The notes under the pieces: generated by a model
Database searches by the model: none
What the model saw: only the letters and a program-made list of their open reading frames with translations
What the model was told of the DNA's origin: nothing
In this document: positions 21,829 to 32,558 of the stretch, piece by piece
How positions within the stretch are numbered: position 1 is the first letter of the stretch
Layout of the letters: each line of letters begins with the position of its first letter
Source of the DNA: Oscarella lobularis
Lineage: Eukaryota; Porifera; Homoscleromorpha; Homosclerophorida; Oscarellidae
Assembly: GCF_947507565.1 (NCBI RefSeq)
Contig: NC_089190.1
Span: forward strand, 124,001-188,000
DNA length: 64,000 nt
Direction: 5' to 3'
Made by a program: the position numbers and the translations under genes

Positions 21829-24027
21829 ACGGGATCTCGCCCTTACGTCATTTCTCTTTCAGAGTCCCCACTCGTTCGCCGCTGAAGCGTTCGCCGCTGA
21901 GCCGCCTATTCTTAAAAACGACAAGGAATAGGCGCGATAACGGGTGAGAAATCGTGATTCTTGTTTGGAAAAGAGATGTTATTGGGGAGAGCAGTGCGGC
22001 GTTGTCTTGAAATCATAGCAAAAGATCATGGCCGTATGACACGTTGCAGGCAACGTGTCATACGGAGCGTTGCTTAATTCGTTGCATACGGTCTTGACAC
22101 GCTACGTCACAACGAAAGCCCGCCCCTTATTAACCAATTACCTGGGCACGTTTTCAGGAGCGTGCCTCTGGAATCCGCCCTAATTGGCATCACGCGAGCC
22201 ACCTTTTCTAATAATTATATATTTTTATTATTTACAAATTACTATTTACAGCCATAGCCACTAAAGATCCTGATTCTTCGTGCACTACAAAAAATCCTAA
22301 CACTATAAAAATACAGGGATGCACTGTAAAAAGTTCTAACCTTTAGCTAAACTAAGTACGCTGCTTACCTCTACGAAAATGGAAATGCTAAAGAAAAAAA
22401 GAATTAGTCTTCCCCACCGTGCCCATCTTACTTTTCCTGTCACTGGCCCAGTGATCCCTGCATTTCGACCTTTCTAGCTGCCACAGCAATGCATTTACCT
22501 ACAGATAATACGCTGAAAGTGGCTCCCAAGGTCATACCGTTGCTTTTCGCGTCGTATTCCGCGCCGAATAACGCCACGGGTTCCTCGAAACGTGCTATCT
22601 AGAACGAAAGAAGCACTTTTCGAGCCGGTAGCCTCTTAGCGACGCTGTAGAGCGAAATTAGGACGCTGTATGGCTTACCTCGACCGCGGAAAGTGGGCCG
22701 AAAAGACCGTCGTCGCCTCGCCGTCGTTACAGCATTGCTAAAAAACCAGTTTAGTTACTTCGCGTCGGTTATCTACTGCTTCTAATCAGTTGGACGATCC
22801 GTTCGCGTTCCGTACACAAACTTGGCGACCGTTGACCGTTTGAATAGCGTCTACGCGCCTGCAGTAAAGAACGCTGCGCGTGCGCGAGCACAACCCTCGT
22901 TGCCGGCCCGACCGGTCAAGACCGGCCCACCGGCCCGACCCCTCGGCATAACCTAATTAATCTAGTTAGGCGTACAGACCCAACCTCCTTGACACGCTAA
23001 AGTCCCGGTCAGTCTGTGCAACGTTGCAGGCAACGTTGCACAGACTGATGATCTTTTGCTATGATTGCCAATGATTCTTCTCTTAGTAGCATAGCTTTTC
23101 CTGCTATTAGTGCAGGAGTTCATCGTGTTCCGAGCGATATTGTGGCCAAAGTTATGGTCGCTGCTGTCGACGATTATTTAGCTTCTTGTCCTGATTCCTC
23201 ACTAGATCGTATCGATTGTGTCATGTGGGTGAATGATGTTGATAATATTAGAAGCTTCAGTCAAGCGGTTCTTCAACTATTACAACCGTCTGAAATCTTT
23301 AGTGGAAATTGTAGAAACTCATCTGAAGAGCCTGGACTAGTTGTTCAGGTTATGAAAGGTGACATAACTACGGAGAAGGTGAGAATTATTGTAAAGTATT
23401 TTTGGTCTTGTCGTACTTGTTTATTTACTGCATACTACTAGAATAATATTTTTCTTCAAAGAAGTGTCATTAAATTTGTTTGGTTTGAAAAGATAATTTT
23501 TAATTCATTTATTTAATTAATCAAGCAATAGATATGTACCTTAGTATTTAATGATGCCCTTGTGCATCGTCTTTTTTACGTTAACACTGGAAGCTAAAGA
23601 GTTTTGTTCACTTATAGGTTGAAGGAATAGTGAACTCAACAGCTAACAACTTGGATATGTCATCAGGTCTCGTGTCTAACGCAATTTTGCGCGCAGCTGG
23701 GCCAAAATTGCAGGAAGACTGCAACAGCTTGGTGAAGAAATACGGCAATCTTAAGTTAGGTGAAGTTCGCATCTCGTTTGGACATCGCCTTCCGGCTAAA
23801 CATATTCTTCACGTCTATGCTAATGGAGTGCGTTTGTATAAATATTCAATCTGCTAAAGTTTAGTTTTTTGCGTAGGAAACCTTGGATGTTGCTGTGGTA
23901 AATTGCCTGGAAGCAGCAGAGAAGATCAATCTGACGTCTTTTTGCTTTCCCAGCCATAGGGACGGGTACTCTTGGAATAGCAGGGTCCAAAGCGGCTGAA
24001 AATCTATTTTCAGGAATTAGGAAATAG
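21829..24027 (+). pseudogene. PARP-like macro-domain gene, copy 1 (internally deleted, interrupted)
   Basis: Same family as 43420-44760. The 5' flank (21829-21960) matches 43105-43275 and is joined directly to the equivalent of 44335, so about 1 kb of RRM and macro-domain coding sequence is deleted. The reading is then split by a 1,050 bp element (22014-23063), after which the macro domain resumes: SSLSSIAFPAISAGVHRVPS, MWVNDVDNIRSFSQAVLQLL, then LVVQVMKGDITTEKV. After an intron a second macro domain follows (23617-24027): VNSTANNLDMSSGLVSNAIL, RISFGHRLPAKHILHV and, in a shifted frame, PAIGTGTLGIAGSKAAENLF. Macro domains bind ADP-ribose; tandem macros with N-terminal RRM-like domains recall PARP9/14/15. 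No PARP catalytic domain is seen. Confidence 0.7.
22014..23063. mobile_element. 1,050 bp terminal-inverted-repeat element inserted in a macro domain
   Basis: Both ends read CATAGCAAAAGATCA inward, with AT on each side; the uninterrupted copy at 44375-44385 shows the pre-insertion sequence GAAATTGCC, so the insertion is precise with a 2-bp AT duplication. Immediately inside each end is a strong hairpin: 22032-22065 (16-bp arms, loop AG) and 23010-23047 (18-bp arms, loop AG), both containing ACGTTGCAGGCAACGT or a close variant. No transposase frame is visible; the element is non-autonomous. The family is not recognised. Confidence 0.75.
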
Positions 24028-24734
24028 AAGGTATGCAGTCACCTTGCGATGATCTGCGAAATCTTGGATCTAGTAGATGTGTTCTATAGTTCATTCGCCA
24101 CACCTCTCACCGAAATTGCGCCTAAAGAAATAGACCAAATCAAACGAGAACCTTATATTCTTATGGTCCAATTATGGAGCTTTTGAACGATCTATGGGAC
24201 GCCTAGATACGCGCCGTTATCTCGGAGAACGCCGGTCCGTTCCATCGTCGGTTTTTGAATGCGTAACGCTTACTACTTCCGTTTCACTCTGCGAACGCAT
24301 ATATTTCACGCGCTTGCCAAAGAATGATGTCGTATGTGTTTGTGAAAACGCCGCATTGACATCTCTTTTCGTTCGGCCAGGGTCTGGTCACCGAAAGAGG
24401 TGGGCCACCGAAAAAATCACTTTCATTTTGTCGCGTCTCTAATTTCTCCCTTTATCCGGATAGAAAGCGTAACGTAGAGAAGCTGTTCATTCCCATACAT
24501 GCATACTGTTTTTTTCTTAGTATTAAACACTCCCAAAGCGGTATTCACAAATGTATGCGTCAGCTTATATAAATTTAGACTTTGTGTGGAGAGAGCCCCG
24601 CCGTGCATGACGCTACTGTAGTTCAGGCAAGAGCGATACATTGAAGACATGACATGAAGAACGAATTAACAAAACAAAACAACGAAAGACGTGCATTGGT
24701 CAGAACAGAATTGCCAGTTGAGATGTTGCTTATC
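24028..24734. other. Gene-free stretch
   Basis: No coding region supported. Minor open frames lack protein character. It contains the 3' flank of the gene at 24735-25261. Confidence 0.3.
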
Positions 24735-25261
24735 TCACACCATATGGCAAGGACGCTCGTTTACCAAGAAATCGACCAGCTTTATTGCGTAATCTTGACA
24801 ATTCCTTGCTCCTGGGCCAAGAGGAAAATAACCGCTTCCGTAATGTTGATTAAAACCTCTAATTTCTTTTGGAGTCGCTTCGCTTTTGCCCTTATAGACT
24901 TCATCATACCCCTCGGGTATGTCGTTGTCACTGCTTTCATACAGGGGGGTGTTGGCAATCGGAAGGTGGTGCGCTATTCCTTTGAAGAGTACGGCGGCGT
25001 GGTTATAGCCGTAGGGCAAGTTCACGCTATTGAGCACGCACTGAGGAGTATACCCCACGGCGGACTTGGCATATTCTCCGCCCAATTCCTTTGGACTGCC
25101 CATTTTCTTCAAACCCAAATATACGTTACGGCACGTGCGATCATTATCTGCAGGAATGAAGTTCTCTAATGAATAGCTGTCGTCTCCCGCTTACCGGTAT
25201 AATATAAAGCACTGCAGCACTGAGCAAAAAGAAGCAAAATTAGCACCAGAAGAGGACGCAT
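24735..25261 (-). CDS. Small secreted protein with NCQDYA motif (possible LRAT/NlpC-like fold)
   Basis: Two minus-strand exons. Exon 1 (25261 to about 25196) starts ATG CGT CCT and encodes a classic signal peptide MRPLLVLILLLFAQCCSA before a GTAAGC donor. After a short intron, exon 2 (about 25170-24735) continues ENFIPADNDRTCRNVYLGLK and ends NERPCHMV. The mature part contains NHAAVLFKGIAHHLPIA, a Glu/Lys-rich turn (KGKSEATPKEIRG) and GPGARNCQDYAIKLVDFL. The last block, with an Asn-Cys followed by a helix, recalls the catalytic Cys segment of LRAT/NlpC-type papain-like folds, and the upstream His-containing block could supply the His; this is inference. Shorter relics lie at 5493-5764 and 10578-10760. 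Confidence 0.6.
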
Positions 25262-25588
25262 GCTTTTTCCGTTGTTTGATCGCTTGAATGCAAGATCACT
25301 GGTTTCAACACAGATATATATACATGTAAGATCTAACAAATCATTTCCGTCTTACTCTAATAAGCATGCACGCGAGTCTGGCAATAAAGGATGTTGACTG
25401 TATGCCCTGTAAACACAGACGTTTGTGGAGAGTCAAAAAGTAAACATACCTTCATTTCAAGGAAGAGATTCTTTGCGTTTGCGAGAAGTAAGCAATGTGA
25501 TTGTTCGCTGGGAAGACAAGGTTTGATTATCTCGTTGCATTTACGTGCCGCGTAATTATAGAATAAGTAAGCCATTTTATCCCTTGGA

Positions 25589-25754
25589 ATTATATAATGG
25601 GACGTGATTGCGAGCCAATCAGGAGTGCTTATTAGAGTGGTTATATCCTACTCGATCTTCAGGTTTCTATACCAGCTAATACACCAATCATCCGGGTTAA
25701 AAGCAGCAGGTTTGAACCTGTGATTGGCTCGCAATCGCGACCCATAATATAAGA
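25589..25754. repeat. ~166 bp inverted-repeat element (MITE-like)
   Basis: Ends are inverted copies of each other over about 35 bp: left TATATAATGGGACGTGATTG CGAGCCAATCA, right the complement with TGATTGGCTCGCAATCGCGACCC then ATAATATA. The related motif GCAAGCCAATCAGGAACGCG occurs at 29713, upstream of the SMYD gene. No coding capacity. Confidence 0.55.
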
Positions 25755-25794
25755 TAAATACACAACTACTAATGTGCTCGTTGGATACGCTATT

Positions 25795-25856
25795 TAGAGC
25801 ACTCGGGCGGGGAGAGCCATCGCTACGACCCCGCCCTCGTGCTCCAAATAGCGTAT
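25795..25856. repeat. 62 bp hairpin
   Basis: Arms ATACGCTATTTAGAGCACTC / GAGTGCTCTAAATAGCGTAT-like, with GGGCGGGG facing CCCCGCCC. The stem is about 28 bp with two mismatches and a short loop (AGAGCCATCGCTACGA). Confidence 0.6.
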
Positions 25857-26399
25857 ATACCACTTGATTAGTCACAAGACAGATCAGTCACACCACGCAC
25901 AGAGTCACTTAGGTAGCAACTCAACGTACCTCTAAGAGAGAGAATCGACTCTACGTATGTCGCGCGCTTCTTGCTCCAAAAAAAGAAACCAAATTGAATT
26001 TAAGTCTTTCTTGATCCCGAAGAGGATTTTCTCTCGAACGTTCGACCACAACAGCACAGAAAAAATCTTTACACTGCGTTCCCGGCCAAACAGAGCGTCG
26101 TTTCTACATAAATCGCTTCGCAAAGTATAGGCCTAGTAGAGTCTATATAGTAGCCCGCAGATCGTTCATATAACACGATATCGGCGCTTTGATTCGATGA
26201 CGTTTGAGTGTGGTCCGTGCCCAGGAGAGCGCACGAGCCAATCGAATCTCCGTCTCGTGGAGTACGTTGTCGTCGAATCTTTGGCATCGAACTCTTGGGC
26301 ATTCTTTGACAGCTGGCTGTACATTGTGGCCCTTTTGCTTGCGTCGGTTAGCGCCATCAGAGATGAGATAAAAGAACGCAAAACTGTTCGAAAGGTATT

Positions 26400-26940
26400 T
26401 ATACGGGCGTCTCGTCGTGTGCAATTCCCGGAGAGATTTCTGCAAAAAGCGCTTCGCCTGCTATTTCTTCGCGTCCAGTTGTGCCATCGATTGAAAGAAG
26501 TGAAGTTCTACTTGACGCAAAGACTAATATTACCAAAACGTGGACCGAGTGGTACGAAAATAATAATTTCACCGACGTCACTCTTTTCGTTGGCGATAAT
26601 CGCAAGAAATTTCGCGCTCATCGCCTTGTTTTAGCTGTTCAAAGCGACATTATGGCCAGAATGCTTTATGGTTCTCTGAAAGAAAGCACCAGCAGTGAAT
26701 TTTGCGTTTCGCAGTGCGATCCATCTCCATTTGAACACTTCCTTCGTTTTTCTCTACACTGGATATATCAAAGCACAGTCGTCTTTAATTAATACCACAC
26801 ATTGCAATGTTGCAGAATTGAGAGACTGCATGGGTGAAGGAAAGCGTTTCCCCAAAGAACGTTTTTTTTACTCCGCTTTACTGAGCAGCTAAACGATGAC
26901 AATCTCCTCGAAATATTATTTTTGGAAAAAGCCTAATTTT
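26400..26940 (+). pseudogene. BTB-domain gene fragment (5' part)
   Basis: Matches the first third of the BTB gene at 19254-20726 in inverted orientation. From 26481 it reads RSEVLLDAKTNITKTWTEWY, DVTLFVGDNRKKFRAHRLVL, MLYGSLKESTSSEF, then loses frame near LRFSLHW and survives only as remnants (LRDCMGEGKRFP, NDDNLLE). Homology stops near 26940. BACK and C-terminal regions are missing, so it cannot make the full protein. Confidence 0.75.
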
Positions 26941-26988
26941 CTAGAAAAGAAATCGCGATTTTATGCTGTCGAGCCCTACAGTCCGGGT

Positions 26989-28024
26989 TTACCGAAAAGA
27001 ACAATAAAGGACTGTATCGAAACAGCACTTTTTCGTAAGCGTTTGTATTAACTCTGTGAACTCACGATGGTCGAAGGCGTCAACTGTCAAAGGGCGAAGG
27101 CTGTAGCAGCGACTGATCGACGTCTCCGTGCTATCAGTAAGTCTTGGATGATTGGGGAATGCTTTTAGACTTTCCGCATCGGAGTTGTTCGATAATTGAT
27201 AAACGAGAGCGTCGACAAGATTTTCCAATAACGGACTGGATGGGTCATAACTGAAGTAAAATCCATTTCGGATTAGTTTCGAAAATAATGATGTGATACG
27301 TCTATCTTTACCTATTATTTCGATAAAGCGCAACAGCTCCAGTTAATTCAAACCTATTGAATTGTATATTAGAGCCTATTCCTCCTATAGCAAAGTATTC
27401 AGATCGCGTTGTTCTGCCGTTCAGATTGAATGACTCCGCGACACCACCTAAAGGATCAAAGAAAACAACTTGGAACGAATCGAGAACGGTATTTTTCATT
27501 CCAAAATCCCAGAATTCAACATAACTAGGACCAATCCCAAAATTGACTTCATTGATAACAATGAGATGATAAGGATCGTAGCAGGACGTCGGTTCGACTG
27601 AATCGAACGGCGGTAGAAGGGAGCAGTCGAGAGACTGTCGTTCAGCAGCGATTTCTGTTCCACAGTCTGAATTCTGAATTCGAAGACAAAAGTCTCGGCA
27701 AGGTGGCTGAACTTTAGGAATGTTTTTACTAGTTTCGCGACACGTCGGAAAGAAGTAGAGACAGACGAACAGTTCGATGTCGATGCCGCACCCACTACGC
27801 ACGACGGCTGAGTATCGGCTGAGTGCCGTTTCAGCGTCACTCCGCTGAGAATGGCCGTGAACGTTCGGAAGTCGTGTGAATTGAATGATAGACAAAGCAT
27901 TGGGGCAGATCTCGTGAAAGACGGTCGTGTTCGCTTCTTCGCACGTGTCGGGCGTCTGGCTGTTTGATGTGACGGCGAGTAGAAGTAGATGCAGAACGAT
28001 CGTTGAAGGAGAAAAGGCGGACAT
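26989..28024 (-). CDS. Secreted Frizzled-CRD plus lamin-tail-like domain protein
   Basis: Two minus-strand exons: 28024-27312 and 27250-26989, joined in phase (AG/T). The protein starts MSAFSPSTIVLHLLLLAVTS, a signal peptide; an upstream in-frame Met at 28054 is the alternative. Residues about 25-150 are a Frizzled-type cysteine-rich domain with the expected cysteines (CEEANTTVFHEICPN, SGCGIDIELFVCLYFFPTC, PPCRDFCLRIQNSDC, LDC). A lamin-tail-like beta domain follows: LIVINEVN, YVEFWDFGMKNTVLDSFQVV, YFAIGGIGSNIQF, GAVALYRNN and, across the intron, NLVDALVYQL. This LTD type occurs in secreted metazoan and choanoflagellate proteins. With no membrane segment it would be a soluble Wnt/lipid-binding-like module; binding is inferred from the fold only. 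Confidence 0.75.
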
Positions 28025-29969
28025 CGCGTTCCAATGTAAGGTGAAAGGGGTCACTTAGCTTCGCTTGTAAGAACGTCGCTGTTATTTGCAAAGAGGCTGG
28101 CAAAAGTTTCTATGCACGTTTCTTGGGTATAGTTTTGACATCTATGAGAAAAAGCTTTTGTACTTCCCAATTGTGTATGAATTTACGATACACGCTTGCA
28201 TCAATTGACAGAGGTTTGTTTAGAGGGCTATAGAAAATGTACTCCACTTTTTCCAAATTTTGATGACTTCAATATCATTTTGATTAATTAATATCTGCTG
28301 TTTCAAATAGGAACTGCAGTACTTACACGAGATGTACATTTCGTTTGGGTGCAAACGTTCCGTCGCAATTCTCTGTTAGATGATCGCTGTCATTAACAAA
28401 ATTAGATTAATTAATAAAATTGTTGCTGCTACGAATTTTTTACGAATTCCAATTAGATTGTGCAATAGCGAGCACTTCTGCACTTAGATCGCAAAACGGC
28501 TTGGCTCTTCAGTATAAATTGTCACATAATTTTAATTAAATCAGGGCAACTCTTTTATTATTTACCGTTCGTATATGTTGTAATTAATCATGGCTTCTTC
28601 CGTCATCCAGTACTTCTTATTGATGCAATAACCTGTTTTGTCTTGTTTTCTAGTAAAAAGCACTTCGATGCATTGGCAATTGATAATGCTAATTTACTTG
28701 TGGGACCATTTTAATAAACAATTATGTAGTTGGTGATACCGTACGATTCCAGCAACTGTGCATGGTGTGTTCCCGAAAGCACAAGGCATGCATGCAAGCG
28801 AATTTGATTGGTAAATGTAAAAGTCTTTCCCTCTCCCGATACACTCCAGTAGAAATGAATAAGGCTAAATTTTTATACAAGTAGAAACAGTTCGGATATC
28901 TCCTGCATGCAATATGCAAAAGTTAGTCTGTGTGTCCTCCGCGGGCTGCAGTTGGGCCGTCGAAGAATTAGTTTTCCTTAGGCCCGCGAACTAGAACAGC
29001 TTTTCTTTTTTGTGAATATGACTCTTTTTTTATAGAGTTTCAATAGAAAGATGCTTTTTCGTCGGTTCAAGGTCAAGACGCCAAACAGAAGAAGCACGTC
29101 AGTCAGCTCGACGATCTTCAACGTCGCTTCGCCTTTCTCCTAAGCGTCGTGTTTTCCTTTAAATTTTCGTTATACTTAACGGCTTCATCGTCGTCATGGT
29201 TCGCAATAGCGTCGATCTTGACAACCTTGGTGGTTACGTCGAATGCGCTTGTCTCGATTTGAATGACGAGTGTCCGAACAAGGAAATGTCGGCATGCAGT
29301 CGAAAACATGACGTTTGCGTTCTTGATCGTTCATCGCGTCGATATTCTCTGCTCCCTCGTTTTCCTCGTTGCGTTTTTCTGGGCGGCCAAAGACTTTCGA
29401 ACATTCTGGAGGAACGCTTATCGAAGAGTAATCGTGCTGCAAGCGAACTCGATCTGACGATAAGGTTGGCTTAGAAAAAAGTTACCCTGAGAGGAGCCAG
29501 CGTTTTGAACGGCTCCTTATAACGCAGACCTTGAGTTGAGTTCTCTAAACGACATATTGTGTTAATTAAGTAGCTAAAACTCATTCTTTATTGAACTATG
29601 GTCGTTATGGGTAAGTTTTAGAAATGATTGTATTCGTTTTACTGTGGAGCGCTGTACGACTCTTTAGCTGTCTGTTATGTGAATGTTTTATATGTATACG
29701 GTATACGTTATGGCAAGCCAATCAGGAACGCGAAATCAAACGCGATTTGCGACTACTCTATAAACGCAGATGAATGCTGTCAATTAATGGTAAACAATTG
29801 AGAATTTTTTAAGTTGATTTTTAGGAACAAATCAAAAGAATATCTTTCTTATTGTCGGTACTGATTTTTGGCTGCTAAGGCTAGCATGAAAATGGTCCGC
29901 GATGTCAAGCAAAAATTGCGCGCTTTTCTGGAGCTACCCGGACATTACGGGACTTGGTAACGTCGCAAG
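28025..29969. other. Gene-poor stretch upstream of the Fz-CRD and SMYD genes
   Basis: Mostly AT-rich DNA. A plus-strand frame at 29263-29457 ends in FRTFWRNAYRRVIVLQANSI, after a hydrophobic run (DILCSLVFLVAFFWA), and a further hydrophobic stretch precedes it beyond one stop. This faintly recalls a membrane-receptor relic, but no diagnostic motif is present. The SMYD promoter should lie just before 29970; a TATAAA-like CTATAAACG occurs at about 29757. Confidence 0.3.
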
Positions 29970-32211
29970 ATGGCGTCTGCAAGCCTCATGCGAGAGACTG
30001 CGACCCAAACGAAGGGAAAAGGCTTCGTAGCAGCAAAGCCGATCGACCGAGGGACCATTGTCTTGGAAGAAAAGCCATTTGCGTTTGCCGTGCGTGATCC
30101 CATGATCGGCAAAGTGTGCCACGCATGCCTAGCCAGGTAGAATGCATCCGAGAGCTGTAAGCCTTCTTCATGAGTTTGGAAATTTCGTTCTTTGCAGATG
30201 TGAAAAATTGTATCGCTGCTCGATTTGCAGATTTTCACGTTACTGCGGAAAACATTGCCAGGTCGCTAGGCCCCACCCCCTCCACGTATAGAATACATTA
30301 GATTTAGAAACGCCACTTCATAGATAACGGCCACGCTTTTGATCATTGTGTAAAACAGATATGGAAAAAGTCTTTGACTTCTATTTGCTTTTGAGAATAC
30401 TATTTCAAGAATAGAAAGCCAAAACCATAAGAATTTTTTCCTTTGAGTTTTTGTATGGCTTGGAATACTAGTGAAATTTAAAAACTTATTATATTTAATT
30501 AGGCGTTTTTAATTACTGACTTCACCGTCCTCTTTCTTTCGTAGAGAAAAGCGTGGGGAATTCACAAGATTGAATGCCCTAGATTGCAGAAGAACTCTGG
30601 TCGCGATTGCGTCTTCGAAACCGTCCGTTTGTTAGGACGAACGATCGACAAACTCGATGTTCGTGGAATTAGAATAGTGCTTAGCTCAACTCGTCCTTGT
30701 TTTTTCTTTGCAGATTCTAAAAGCAAACAACGAAGACAGTCCAATCCGTGAATTGCTTGCAAGTAATATATAGATATAGATTAAGACATAGATGTAGATG
30801 CATATGTACATACGAATGTAGAGAAAAGATTTTACTGTCTAATTGGTTTATTAGACCCACACGACACGCTTCATCCTGAATGGGAAAGCGAAATGCGCTT
30901 GAATACCTATTCGTTTTTTCAAACGTACATGGGTTGTGCTATGGATGAAGATTTACTTGATCAACTAATTGGCCAGGTATAGATATATTCGGCAAACTTT
31001 TATTTTGTAATTTTTAAAGGCTTTTAATTACGTACGTATGTGTAGTACCGTCGTAACGGATTTGGGCTTCTGGACGATGTGCGTGTCGAAAAAGCTGCAA
31101 TCGCCTTGTTTTCCAAGTAAGATTAATATATATGTATATATATGCCTATATGTACTGTGTTTCTTTAAACTAAGATTTTCTCTCTTCAATCATTCCTGCT
31201 GTCCCAATGTATATGTTTCCAACGTTGGAACGACATTGCGAGCTCGTGCAATTCGTCCAATTTCCCAAGGAGAAGAGGTACATTTATGTAGAGGTTATTG
31301 CGTCTCTATTTCATTCCTCCTTTAGCTCACAATGAACTATGTTGAGGATTTGATGTTGGAAACAATCGAATATCGTCGAGAACGACTTCGCGTTCGATAC
31401 CTATTCGAATGCACTTGTCCAGCTTGCACAAGTCCTGAGGTATAGGTATATATTATATGAAGCACATGATTTGTATATATGTTTATATGAAGCGACTTCA
31501 ATAATAAATCTCTTTATATAGGCTATTGAAAAAAACAAGATTCACACAAACCTTCGCGTTAAGACGTCTCGTATAGGTATAAGCCTAACTATTGAAAAAC
31601 TTTTGCATACTTTCTGCGACTCAGACGTGAGCCAATGTATTGAAGAGTGCCAGAAAACCGAAGCCGCTGCTCGTGCTCAAGCAAATGCAAACAGTCAGTG
31701 AAACAGTATTGAGATTATGGTTATGATTATTGTCTTTTGTTTGTAGATCATGCTGCCGTTGTCGAAATTCTCGATAAATTTATTCAGTCTTGTCCTCTCG
31801 ATCGTCGCAGCTGCTACATTCGAAAAATGGCCTCTTTAGCACAAGCCAGCTTCTTTCGTAACGTCATCACACGTACAATTTTACTTCAGAGCTCAGCGTT
31901 TTTTTTTTCCATTGCAGAATTGCACTTGTTGGAAAGAACTCTCGAATTTGGCGACATTGTGACTCAGTCGATGAAAGCGTTTCTGTCGTCGGATGACGTG
32001 AAATTGGCTCAGCACTATCTCTCTCTTTGCGCCTCTCTTGTTTTGTTGAATAGGTGGAAAGAGGCTGCGCGTTTAACGCAAATCGTGAGTCGCACGAATC
32101 GATTGTCTGTAACATATTTGATATTTTTATTTAGGCTGTTCGTTCGTACAAAGCCTTTTTGGGAGAAGAACATCCCACTACAAAAGCATTTCAACGAGGT
32201 CTTATGCATTA
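29970..32211 (+). CDS. SMYD-family SET/MYND lysine methyltransferase-like protein
   Basis: About ten exons; the first, 29970-30136, starts MASASLMRETATQTKGKGFV with a split-SET start (RGTIVLEEKPFAFAV). The MYND zinc finger spans exons 1-2: VCHACLARCEKLYRCSICRF ... YCGKHCQ. Then RKAWGIHKIECPRLQK, a helical linker and YRRNGFGLLDDVRVEKAAIA. The SET core is FSLFNHSCCPNVYVSN ... RPISQGEEL, then NYVEDLMLETIEYRRERL and the post-SET Cys cluster YLFECTCPACTSPE. A TPR-like C-terminal half ends AVRSYKAFLGEEHPTTKAFQ RGLMH, a SMYD hallmark. Substrate-binding (NHSC) and zinc residues are present. SMYD proteins methylate histone and non-histone lysines in nucleus and cytosol. Junctions between 31440 and 31740 are less certain. 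It looks whole. Confidence 0.85.
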
Positions 32212-32483
32212 ATTGTTTGAAATGGATGAATATTGTTACGGAGTTTGCTTTATAGATTGAGTTTGACTTTCGGTTTGATAGTTTTTTTTCAGTTGTTTTT
32301 TTGTTGGAGGTTTACATTGCGTATAATGATATTGGTGTTCATATACGAGAGCAATTCTTATGGCTGCATTAGTTAGTTAGATAATTAATTTGTCCTCTTC
32401 ATAGATTTTCATGCTCTTGCAACCCTCAAATGGCGACAGGTATTTACCATTATTTGCGCTATGTCTAGTCAAAGTCTACCAAA

Positions 32484-32558
32484 GTCCCGGATTTTATAGG
32501 GTAAACGGTTTTTCAGCAAAAAACCAGTAAAATCCGTTTACCCTACTAAGTCCGGGAC
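32484..32558. repeat. 75 bp hairpin element
   Basis: Arms GTCCCGGATTTTATAGGGTA and the complement at the right end (TACCCTACTAAGTCCGGGAC), continuing into AACGG/CCGTT; about 30 paired bases with a few mismatches around a TTTCAGCAAAAAACC centre. Small MITE-like element downstream of the SMYD gene. Confidence 0.6.

Larger units (their letters stand above)
25262..26399. other. Gene-free stretch with two small inverted-repeat elements
   Basis: Apart from the hairpins listed separately nothing is recognised. The frame near 26200-26400 opens into a hydrophobic run (DSWLYIVALLLASVSAI) upstream of the BTB fragment; it could be part of its former 5' region. Confidence 0.3.

Noticed and set aside
22014-23063. 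Helitron interpretation of the element in the macro-domain gene
   Set aside because: Helitrons lack terminal inverted repeats and end in CTRR; this element has matching inverted ends and a hairpin at both ends. An insertion between A and T without duplication cannot be fully excluded.
29196-29474. Possible GPCR or small coding gene
   Set aside because: Hydrophobic runs exist in one frame but are interrupted by a stop and lack any conserved receptor motif; overlapping frames on both strands are equally long.
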